Origin: an uncultured Gammaproteobacteria bacterium
GTDB lineage: Bacteria; Pseudomonadota; Gammaproteobacteria; Arenicellales; UBA868
Length of the DNA: 8,260 bases
Assembly (NCBI GenBank): GCA_913051905.1
Contig: CAJXBY010000112.1
Coordinates: 1 to 8,260, forward strand
Direction: 5' to 3'
Shown here: piece after piece, positions 1 through 6,321 of the stretch
Numbering within the stretch: position 1 is the first letter of the stretch
How the letters are laid out: the number at the start of each line of letters is the position of its first letter
The notes under the pieces: model-generated
The model's database searches: none
Told to the model about the DNA's origin: nothing
The model's input: only the letters and a program-made list of their open reading frames with translations
Made by a program: the position numbers and the translations under genes

Positions 1-12
1 CGTTTCGGGCAC
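1..12 (-). CDS. possible 5' end of a further minus-strand gene (runs off window)
   Basis: Reading the minus strand after the stop codon of the flavoprotein gene, GGAGG (positions 18-22) is followed after five bases by GTG at 12-10. This opens a frame reading M-P-E-T to the window edge. The same frame is open back to a TAA overlapping the end of the flavoprotein gene and reads as an acidic stretch, so an earlier GTG at 18-16 is a less likely alternative start. The gap to the flavoprotein stop would be about 28 bases, which fits an operon. Only four codons are visible, so no family can be named. A flavin reductase partner for the Rieske oxygenase is one speculative possibility. Confidence 0.35.
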
Positions 13-40
13 CTGCACCTCCAGCTGTTCAAATTCTGAT

Positions 41-2440
41 TCAGACTCTTACCCGCAGATTATCGGGGTCGTACGGTGCCTTTTCCAGCATGCGGGCGGC
101 AATCCTCTGGCCCAGAAGTTCCACGGAGTACTGCTCCGCCATCCCCGCCTCCGTGCTAACAAAGGCCATGGCAAGACTCATACCGACACTGTGACCGAAG
201 GTGGCCGATGTTACCGAACCAATCCGCTCGGCACCTAAAAACACCGGCTCACCTCCCAGGCATTCATTCTCGGTCTCATCGAGCGCCAGCAGAATCATCT
301 CTGATGCAGGCCTGAGGGAAAGCATCGCCTGCTTTCCCACAAAGTCCTTGTCCAACCTGGCAAAGCGAAGCTGGCCAGTACCCTTATGGCCCGTGTCATT
401 AGCCAACTCTTGACCACCGGGACAGCCTTTCTCAAGGCGCAGGCTGTCCAGCGCTTTGGAGCCAAATGCCGCTATCCGATACGGTGCGCCTGCTGTCCAC
501 AGTGCAGTCCAGATTTCGCTCAGCTGACCATTCGGCGCATGTAGTTCCCAGGCGAGTTCTCCGGTTACAGAAAGACGCAGCGCGAGACACGATACACCGC
601 CGACCGACAGTTCCCGCGCCTGAAGCCAGCGGAAACGTTCCGGGGATACATCGGCTGGCGTGCAGGCCGCCAGGACGTCCCGGGCCGCGGGGCCGGCCAG
701 TAGGAGCATACCGATCTCGGTCGTTCGATTGAAGAGTTCAGCGTCCGCTATCGGCACCCCGCAGTGAATTGTCAGCCAGTCCCAAAGACGCTGCTCCGAA
801 GGCGCGCCGGCCACCAGATAGAAACACTCCTTTGCCGTGCGGACGATGACTGCCTCCGCTTCGATGGTGCCGCGCCGGTTCAGCATCAACGTCAGGCAGG
901 TACCGCCGGCCGAAGTCGGGATACGGTTCGCGCAAACCGCTTCCAGGAACCTTTCGGCACCGGCGCCTTTCAGTTCGAACTTAGCAAAAGCCGAAAAATC
1001 ACCCAGACCGACACGCTCCCGCACCGCGCGGCATTCATTGGCGACGGTGTTAAAAAGCGCCGTGCGCCGCCAGCCCAGGGGATCATCCGGTGCGTAGACC
1101 CGGGGCCGTTCCCATCCACCGGCTTCCTCAAACAATGCGCCCAGAGCCCGGGTCTGTGGGTATGCACCGGAGACCCTGATAGCGCGGCCGGCACGGCGCT
1201 GGAGCTGTGGATACGGTGGCGCCTGGCGCATCGTGTACTCTTCGACGGCCCGGCTTCTGGCGGTCTCGAGCCCGAGCCAGTCACCAAAGCGCCGCGGATC
1301 GAAGGCTCGGGTGGAAATATCGGCGCTACCATGCACGATCCACTGCGCCAGCGCTTTACCGGCGCCAGGTCCCCAGGCGATTCCCACAGTCGCACCACAG
1401 GCCAGCCAGTAGTTGGCGAGCCCCGGAGCTGGACCCAGCAGCATGGCACCATCCGGTGTGTAGGTGATTCCGCCGTTGACGATCCGCCTAATACCGAGAT
1501 TCATAAGATCAGGACACCTCTGGTAGCAGTTCATGAGCCACGGGCTAATGGCATCCACGTTCGGCTCAAACAGCTCATGCGCCGACTCCCAGGGACAGCC
1601 TTCGAGCCAGACCGCCTGCGGAGCCTGTTTGTCATAGACTCCGATCAGCGCAGACTTCTGCTCCCGGCGCAGATAACCGCAGAAGTAATCATCACGGGTT
1701 ACCGGAATCTCATGGTTCATGCCGTCGAATCCGGGTACATCTTCGGTCACAACATAGTGGTGCTGCAGCGTCACGATTGGCAGGTCAAGACCGGACAGCG
1801 CTCCGATCTGGCGGGCGTGGTAACCCCCAGCGTTGACCACGTGATCGCCGACCAGCCTTCCCTTTTCGGTATCCACCGCCCATTCATTCGTGTTCAGACG
1901 GCTGACTCCTGTGACCCGGCATTGCCGGATAATCTCCGCCCCCATCTGCCGGGCGCCTCCAGCCAGAGCCAGACAGGCGCCGGCCGGATCGACATGGCCA
2001 TCGTCCGGTGTATAGATCCCCGCGACCACCCCTGCAGCGCGGGTGTCATATAGAGGGTTGAGTGCGGCCACTTCCTGGGGGTCCAGCATTACAGCATCCT
2101 GCCCCCTCCCGTGAACCGCATCGTAAAGGTGCTTAATCCAGTCCAGATGATCAGCGGAAGTCGCCACCCGCAGTGAGCCGCAGCCATGCCAGCTCACCGA
2201 TTGCCCGGTTTCCGCTTCTATCGATTTGTAGCAGTCGACGGCGTAGTCGTGAATCGCGCCCAGCGCATGCCCGGCGACCATTCGGCTGACAAGGCCTGCT
2301 GCGTGCCATGTCGCCCCGGAGGTCAGCTCATCTTTTTCGATCAACACACAGTCAGTCCAGCCTTCTTTCGCCAGGTGGTAGAGCACTCCAACGCCCATAT
2401 TGCCGCCTCCAATGACGATAACGCGGGCGTGGCTGCGCAT
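41..2440 (-). CDS. Dimethylglycine/sarcosine dehydrogenase-like FAD oxidoreductase with GcvT (tetrahydrofolate) domain
   Basis: The predicted cytoplasmic enzyme oxidises an N-methyl amine and passes the one-carbon unit to tetrahydrofolate. Residues 7-37 form a Rossmann FAD site (GGGNMG at 11-16, E35 at the end of strand 2). SGATWHAAGL at 41-50 is the motif whose His (here H46) binds FAD covalently in dimethylglycine and sarcosine dehydrogenases. The FAD oxidase (DAO) fold ends near 370 with a second flavin-contact segment around 322-350. An FAO_M-type linker follows (about 375-450, with GWERP at 442-446), then GcvT N- (about 465-690) and C-terminal (about 700-790) domains. The length of 799 is close to that of dimethylglycine dehydrogenase. 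The ATG at 2440 has GGAGG seven bases upstream (2448-2452). Odd points: the Asp that contacts folate in the GcvT family aligns with E529, and the segment near 671-690 departs from the usual KGYRxWG pattern. The exact substrate (dimethylglycine, sarcosine or another methylamine) cannot be read from sequence. It is divergent from the Rieske gene, which supports a shared role in methylated-amine catabolism. Confidence 0.88.
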   Translation of the reverse strand: MRSHARVIVIGGGNMGVGVLYHLAKEGWTDCVLIEKDELTSGATWHAAGLVSRMVAGHALGAIHDYAVDCYKSIEAETGQSVSWHGCGSLRVATSADHLDWIKHLYDAVHGRGQDAVMLDPQEVAALNPLYDTRAAGVVAGIYTPDDGHVDPAGACLALAGGARQMGAEIIRQCRVTGVSRLNTNEWAVDTEKGRLVGDHVVNAGGYHARQIGALSGLDLPIVTLQHHYVVTEDVPGFDGMNHEIPVTRDDYFCGYLRREQKSALIGVYDKQAPQAVWLEGCPWESAHELFEPNVDAISPWLMNCYQRCPDLMNLGIRRIVNGGITYTPDGAMLLGPAPGLANYWLACGATVGIAWGPGAGKALAQWIVHGSADISTRAFDPRRFGDWLGLETARSRAVEEYTMRQAPPYPQLQRRAGRAIRVSGAYPQTRALGALFEEAGGWERPRVYAPDDPLGWRRTALFNTVANECRAVRERVGLGDFSAFAKFELKGAGAERFLEAVCANRIPTSAGGTCLTLMLNRRGTIEAEAVIVRTAKECFYLVAGAPSEQRLWDWLTIHCGVPIADAELFNRTTEIGMLLLAGPAARDVLAACTPADVSPERFRWLQARELSVGGVSCLALRLSVTGELAWELHAPNGQLSEIWTALWTAGAPYRIAAFGSKALDSLRLEKGCPGGQELANDTGHKGTGQLRFARLDKDFVGKQAMLSLRPASEMILLALDETENECLGGEPVFLGAERIGSVTSATFGHSVGMSLAMAFVSTEAGMAEQYSVELLGQRIAARMLEKAPYDPDNLRVRV

Positions 2441-2497
2441 TTGCTCCCCTCCAGAGGCGGATTACCCTAAGATAGCGGCCATGAACTGAACCCCATT
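2441..2497. promoter_or_regulatory. short divergent intergenic region with the promoters of the flavoprotein and Rieske genes
   Basis: These 57 bases lie between the two divergent start codons and must hold the initiation signals of both transcripts unless promoters sit inside the coding regions. The minus-strand gene has a strong Shine-Dalgarno site (GGAGGGG, 2446-2452). For the plus strand, TAAGAT at 2468-2473 is a possible -10 box with no convincing -35. For the minus strand, GGTAAT (2466-2461) is an equally weak -10 candidate. No clear inverted repeat for a regulator was found. The compact arrangement implies co-regulation of the two directions, which is inference. Confidence 0.35.
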
Positions 2498-3700
2498 ATG
2501 CAGCAGGCTGAACACTTGAAGCAGGCTGGCGCAGACCTTGAAATTGTCAAACAGTTGAAGTCACTGCTCGGAGAGCACGGCTATACCCAGGCCTTTGCAC
2601 CCATCGAAGAAGCCTCGGGCCTGCCCAATGCGGCCTACTGGTCGCCCGAATGGCTCTCCCTGGAACAGACCCGCCTCTTCCAGCGAAACTGGGTGTTTGC
2701 CGGTGCCGAAGCTGAGATTCCGAATTCCGGCGACATCAAGCCGCTCATCGTCGGCGGTGCACCCATGATTCTGGTGCGTGACGATCACGGCAAGCTGCGT
2801 TGTTTTCACAACGTCTGTCGTCACCGCGGGGCACAACTCATCGGTACACGCTGTACCAGGCGGTCCATTACCTGTCCGTACCACGCCTGGAATTATGGGC
2901 TCGACGGCCGACTTCGCCGCCGCATGCACTTTGCCGGTCCCGGCATCATCGAAACCTTCGATGGTGGCTGCAATCCGAAACTCGACCTTGTACCCGCCCG
3001 GGTCGAAACCTGGAACGGCTGTGTTTTTGTTGATATCTCGGGCCGTGCCGCACCGCTGGACGAGTGGCTGTCGCCACTGGCAAAGCGAACGCAGGGCTAC
3101 GACTTCTCTGCCATCCGCTGGGCCGGCCGGATCGACTTCGACGTCAAGGCCAACTGGAAACTGGTGTTCGAGAACTACATGGAGGGTTATCACGTGTTTT
3201 CGGTTCACCCGCAACTGCTGGAGTTTGCGCCGATGAACCTGCGCTGGTCCGGTGAGTGGCTGGAACACCTTTTCTACAACGATTACGTTTTTTCCAAAAC
3301 CGACGCGGGACGCGGGGAGCATCTGCCCCACTACCCGGGACTGGCGGGCGACGATACCCGGCGCGGCCTCTGGTTTCTGTGCTTTCCGCACTTTGCAGCC
3401 GAAGTCTATCCCGACCAGTTCACCGTGCTCGCGACCTACCCCGTGGCCCCGGACCTCACACGAGAAGAACTACACGTCTTCCTGATCGGCGATGCCGCCA
3501 CATCGATCGACTACCAAAATGCGCGTAAATCGGTATTCAGGATGTGGGACAGCCTCAACCGTGAGGACCTGTCGGTTCTGGAGCAGCTGCAGCAGGGCCG
3601 CCGTTCGCCGGCCTATGACGGCGGCCGCCTCTCACCCCACTGGGAAGGCCCAACCCACCAGTTCGGCCGACACGTCATCGAAGGGATCGTTGCGCTATGA
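2498..3700 (+). CDS. Rieske non-haem iron oxygenase alpha subunit, carnitine/glycine-betaine demethylase type
   Basis: The predicted cytoplasmic oxygenase component of a two-part Rieske system would hydroxylate a methyl or adjacent carbon of its substrate, leading to demethylation or C-N cleavage. The Rieske [2Fe-2S] ligands are C107-x-H109 and C126-x2-H129, separated by 16 residues. The catalytic domain holds the mononuclear iron site: H232 and H237 (H-x4-H), with D357 in NREDL as the likely carboxylate ligand. The bridging residue three before the first His is E229, where naphthalene dioxygenase-type enzymes have Asp. Glu here is known from carnitine monooxygenase CntA and from betaine and stachydrine demethylases. 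The C-terminal NREDL...QQGRRSPAY...GRL pattern (354-378) also resembles that group. At 400 residues the length is normal. The ATG at 2498 is the only sensible start (in-frame stop at 2468), though no Shine-Dalgarno site precedes it. The stop overlaps the next gene (ATGA). No reductase gene is present in the window. The family call is firm, the substrate is not known. Confidence 0.9.
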   Translation: MQQAEHLKQAGADLEIVKQLKSLLGEHGYTQAFAPIEEASGLPNAAYWSPEWLSLEQTRLFQRNWVFAGAEAEIPNSGDIKPLIVGGAPMILVRDDHGKLRCFHNVCRHRGAQLIGTRCTRRSITCPYHAWNYGLDGRLRRRMHFAGPGIIETFDGGCNPKLDLVPARVETWNGCVFVDISGRAAPLDEWLSPLAKRTQGYDFSAIRWAGRIDFDVKANWKLVFENYMEGYHVFSVHPQLLEFAPMNLRWSGEWLEHLFYNDYVFSKTDAGRGEHLPHYPGLAGDDTRRGLWFLCFPHFAAEVYPDQFTVLATYPVAPDLTREELHVFLIGDAATSIDYQNARKSVFRMWDSLNREDLSVLEQLQQGRRSPAYDGGRLSPHWEGPTHQFGRHVIEGIVAL

Positions 3701-4929
3701 GCCGTGCGACACCGGACCGGATGGTACTGGACGACGACTGGAGCGATCTGACCAGGATTCGCCGGATGCCGGACATCGATCTAGAGCGCCTGCATGCCTA
3801 TCGCTTGGGACGCATTCGAGACCGCCTGCGCGAAACGGGTGCCGCCATGTGCCTGCTGGTCAATCCCGTGAGCCTCAGATACGCCGTGAATTATCGAGCC
3901 TATGCGCTGTTTCAGTCGCACATTCCCACTGCGTATCTCTTTGTACCCGTAGAAGGGCCGGTGGTGATTTATGGGGCTATCGACGTCGCACCACTGACCG
4001 ACGAGTCGAGACCAGCGCGGCCTCTGTCCTATTTTGACGGCGCAGACGAACTTGAAAACAATGCAAAACTGCTGGCTCGCGATATCACTACCTACCTCAG
4101 GGAAATCGGCACGGACAACCGCCGGGTGGCAATAGAGTATGTTAATCCCAGCATCACTCAGGCGCTCGAATCCGCAGGTCTTGAGGTCATCGACGGCGTC
4201 GCCGTATCTGAGCAGGCCCGGGTGATCAAATCCGAAGACGAGATAAACTGCATCCGCTGGGCGATAGCCGTTGCCGAACACGGCATCGCAATGCTGAAGA
4301 CCGCACTCCGGCCCGGCGTCACTGAAGTTCAGCTGTGGGGGCTGCTGAACTATGCCAATCTTGCCAACAACGGTGACTGGCACGACGGACGCATGCTTGC
4401 CTCGGGACCCCGCATCAACCCCTGGATGCAGGAGGCTTCACCGAGGCGGGTCGAATCGGGAGACCTGGTCGGCCTGGACACCGACATGATCGGTCCGTTG
4501 GGCTACTGTGCCGATATCTCACGTACTCTGCATTGCGGGCCGGGCCAACCAACCCGACGGCAGAAACAGTTGTATCGCCTGGCTCTGGATGAGATCGAAT
4601 GCAACTTAAAATTGATCCGGCCCGGAATGACCCTGTCAGAATTTCAGCAGCAGGCCTTTCTACCGCCGGAGGCATTCCACGAGAATGCCTACACCTGCGT
4701 GATCCATGGCGTAGGGATGTGCGACGAATACCCCCGGGTCAATCCGATCTACCGTGGCACCAATCCCTACGACGGCACCCTGGCAGCGGGTATGGTGATC
4801 TGCGTCGAGAGCTACATGGGAGCTGTCGGCGAACGCGACGGGGTGAAACTGGAACAGCAGGTACTGGTCACCGGCGACGGCTACGAGATGCTCACCAACG
4901 ATCCCCTGGAGCCGTCGTTGCTCGACTGA
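3697..4929 (+). CDS. M24-family (creatinase/prolidase fold) metalloenzyme, DddP-like
   Basis: A 410-residue pita-bread protein with a creatinase-N-like domain (about 30-165) and an M24 catalytic domain (about 175-405). The metal site is complete: D261, D263, D273, H337, E371 and E386. DddP, the iron-dependent DMSP lyase, uses D295, D297, D307, H371, E406 and E421 in the R. lacuscaerulea numbering as I recall it, so most spacings match exactly. The proposed catalytic Asp (D377) and Tyr (Y366) align with D343 and Y332, and the HGVGMCDEYP segment (337-346) and ASGPRINPWMQE (235-246) are strongly DddP-like. Ordinary prolidases lack D261. The N-terminus is shorter than that of DddP (about 440 residues). 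It may therefore be a DMSP lyase, or a hydrolase/lyase for another onium compound, as creatinase acts on creatine. The ATG overlaps the Rieske stop by four bases and has AAGGGA ten bases upstream, so the two are probably translationally coupled and act in one pathway. The fold is certain, the reaction is inferred. Confidence 0.85.
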   Translation: MSRATPDRMVLDDDWSDLTRIRRMPDIDLERLHAYRLGRIRDRLRETGAAMCLLVNPVSLRYAVNYRAYALFQSHIPTAYLFVPVEGPVVIYGAIDVAPLTDESRPARPLSYFDGADELENNAKLLARDITTYLREIGTDNRRVAIEYVNPSITQALESAGLEVIDGVAVSEQARVIKSEDEINCIRWAIAVAEHGIAMLKTALRPGVTEVQLWGLLNYANLANNGDWHDGRMLASGPRINPWMQEASPRRVESGDLVGLDTDMIGPLGYCADISRTLHCGPGQPTRRQKQLYRLALDEIECNLKLIRPGMTLSEFQQQAFLPPEAFHENAYTCVIHGVGMCDEYPRVNPIYRGTNPYDGTLAAGMVICVESYMGAVGERDGVKLEQQVLVTGDGYEMLTNDPLEPSLLD

Positions 4930-5170
4930 CAGTTCACTCTCGCCAGTTGAATATATCCGTCTCAACGATAGACCATCGCTGCCGCAATTCTTATCTCGGA
5001 AACCGGCAAGTCGTCTTCAAGGCCCACTTTCTTTCGGACAGGGAGAAACCGACGACTATTGCATTCTCCGAATGAACACCGCGTTTACCGCAAGTTCTTT
5101 CTGCTGACGCATGACCCAGCCGCTTTGATACAATTTCTAACTGACCCTAAGAGAAGCCCGTCTGCCCGCC
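4930..5170. other. intergenic spacer, 241 bases, no gene recognised
   Basis: No coding frame with a credible start, codon pattern or protein similarity was seen between the M24 stop and the MDR oxidoreductase. No strong hairpin followed by a T-run was found after 4929, so the end of the upstream operon is not marked by an obvious intrinsic terminator. The right half carries a weak promoter candidate, listed separately. Confidence 0.5.
5104..5134 (+). promoter_or_regulatory. weak sigma70-like promoter candidate for the MDR oxidoreductase gene
   Basis: TACAAT at 5129-5134 matches the -10 consensus at five of six positions. CTGACG at 5104-5109 keeps the central TGAC of a -35 box, but the spacer is 19 bases, which is longer than ideal. 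Transcription would begin near 5141, about 30 bases ahead of the TTG start. It was found by eye only and could be chance in an AT-richer stretch. Confidence 0.25.
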
Positions 5171-6184
5171 TTGTCGTTCACTCAAGCTTATGTTCTGGAG
5201 GAGTTGGGTTACGCTGGTCTTTACCTGCGGGATCGCACTGTGCCCGCTCTCAGGCCCCACGAAGTGTTGGTGAGGATGCGTGCTGCCTCACTAAACTTCC
5301 GGGATATAAAAATAATCAGGGGAATCTACGCACGAAGGCCTGTCCTGCCGGTCGTGATACTTTCGGATGGAGCCGGCGACGTGAGTGCTGTGGGCCCAGA
5401 GGTACAGCGTTTTTCGGAAGGCGATCGTGTTATCCCCATCTATATGAGTGGTTGGCATCACGGTCCTTTGTCTGGGAGACACTCAGGTTGGAAAGGATTA
5501 GGTGGCGATGTCGATGGAACCGCAACGAAGTTTGCCGTTTTTCATGAAGATGACGTGGTGGGCATTCCTGATGGCCTTTCCTATGAGGAAGCCGCGTGTA
5601 TTCCCTGTGCCGGCGTCACTGCCTGGCACGCGCTTGTTGACTCTGGTCAGATCAAGACTGGCGATACTGTCCTAACCCAGGGGAGTGGTGGCGTCTCAAT
5701 ATTTGGGCTACAAATCGCACTTATGAGTGGGGCACAAGTACTGGCCATCTCTAGTAACGACAAAAAGTTAGATAGGTTACGTGACATGGGGGCATCGGTG
5801 ACTGTGAATCACAAGACAACACCCGATTGGGATCAGGAAATTCTTCTTGCAACCGGCGGAGTGGGAGTAGATCACGTGCTCGAGGTTGGCGGCGACGGCA
5901 CCATGGAGCGTTCGATCCGTGCAACGGCTAAAGGCGGGAATATTGCCGTTGTCGGTGATCTATCTGGTCGCCTCAGTGAACTTAATAGTGACGAGCATCA
6001 GATTCGTATGTCGGCAATCATTGTCGGCTCAAGATCAATGATGGAGCAATTGCTTCGAGCAATTACGTTGCACAGTAGAACACCGGTAATTGACCGGATA
6101 TTTCCATTCGCTAAATTGAGGGAAGCGCTTGCCTATCTAGAGCAAGGTTGGCACTTCGGTAAGGTGGTAATCAAATATGATTAA
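5171..6184 (+). CDS. Zinc-independent MDR oxidoreductase (quinone oxidoreductase / alcohol dehydrogenase-like)
   Basis: A 337-residue medium-chain dehydrogenase/reductase with a GroES-like N-terminal domain (about 25-125) and a Rossmann NAD(P) domain (about 130-270; glycine-rich QGSGGVSIFG at 170-179). The SSNDKK segment at 194-199 after strand 2 suggests NADPH. Catalytic-zinc cysteines are absent: the usual Cys/His position reads SLNFRDIK (40-47), as in quinone oxidoreductases and related COG0604 enzymes, and there is no structural-zinc cysteine loop. It therefore probably reduces or oxidises a carbonyl, enone or alcohol with NAD(P)H, substrate unknown. It is not convincingly the acrylyl-CoA reductase AcuI. 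The start is TTG at 5171, since the in-frame stop at 5138 leaves only a CTG upstream and the family's AYVL motif begins just after. AGAGAAG at 5150-5156 is a loosely placed ribosome site. Sampled 60-base stretches run 40-50% GC in much of the gene, lower than the genes to its left, which hints at a different origin. Confidence 0.85.
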   Translation: MSFTQAYVLEELGYAGLYLRDRTVPALRPHEVLVRMRAASLNFRDIKIIRGIYARRPVLPVVILSDGAGDVSAVGPEVQRFSEGDRVIPIYMSGWHHGPLSGRHSGWKGLGGDVDGTATKFAVFHEDDVVGIPDGLSYEEAACIPCAGVTAWHALVDSGQIKTGDTVLTQGSGGVSIFGLQIALMSGAQVLAISSNDKKLDRLRDMGASVTVNHKTTPDWDQEILLATGGVGVDHVLEVGGDGTMERSIRATAKGGNIAVVGDLSGRLSELNSDEHQIRMSAIIVGSRSMMEQLLRAITLHSRTPVIDRIFPFAKLREALAYLEQGWHFGKVVIKYD

Positions 6185-6311
6185 ACATATCCAGAGGCAG
6201 TTCATTGTTGATATTAGTCCTCAGTTCTGCCAACGGTTCTATCCCCGCAGGTAACAGGGTTTTGAAAGCTTCACGATCTTGCTCCGTTTGAATAGGATCA
6301 AAATCACCCAC
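6171..6311 (-). CDS. small acidic reading frame, 46 residues, unknown; gene or remnant
   Basis: Directly after the EamA transporter stop on the minus strand, a GTG at 6311-6309 opens a 46-codon frame. It ends in TGA at 6173-6171, so it overlaps the last 14 bases of the convergent MDR gene. AGGGTGG precedes the GTG by about four bases and overlaps the end of the transporter's stop codon, as in coupled genes. A second GTG at 6320-6318 is an alternative start. The peptide is acidic, starts MGDFDPIQTEQDREAFKT and is predicted to be soluble, with no membrane segment. No family is recognised. It could be a genuine small gene, the N-terminal remnant of a gene cut off where the MDR gene now ends, or chance. 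It fills most of the 137-base gap between the two annotated genes. Confidence 0.3.
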   Translation of the reverse strand: MGDFDPIQTEQDREAFKTLLPAGIEPLAELRTNINNELPLDMFNHI

Positions 6312-6321
6312 GGTTCCCACC

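Noticed and set aside
764..2053. Long plus-strand open frame (429 codons) opposite the flavoprotein gene
   Set aside because: It lies wholly antisense to a well-supported gene, has no recognisable domain, and long antisense frames are expected in GC-rich coding sequence.
2561..3391. Minus-strand open frame (276 codons) opposite the Rieske gene
   Set aside because: It is antisense to a gene with intact Rieske and iron-site motifs; no family features and no ribosome site stand out.
3781..4383. Minus-strand open frame (200 codons) opposite the M24 gene
   Set aside because: It is a shadow of the conserved M24 coding frame with no recognisable protein features.
5059..5547. Plus-strand frame beginning in the spacer and running into the MDR gene
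   Set aside because: It overlaps the MDR gene in another frame, starts with TTG without a ribosome site, and its translation is not protein-family-like.
5171..6184. Identification of the MDR gene as AcuI, the acrylyl-CoA reductase often near DMSP genes
   Set aside because: The sequence follows the general COG0604 quinone/alcohol oxidoreductase pattern (GDGAG-like SDGAGDV, PCAGVTAW, TTPDW, GVDHVLEVGG) and not the AcuI pattern as I know it; adjacency to a DddP-like gene alone is not enough.
6196..6231. Inverted repeat GGCAG / CTGCC as a terminator between the convergent genes
   Set aside because: It has only five base pairs with a loop of about 26 bases and no T-run on either strand.
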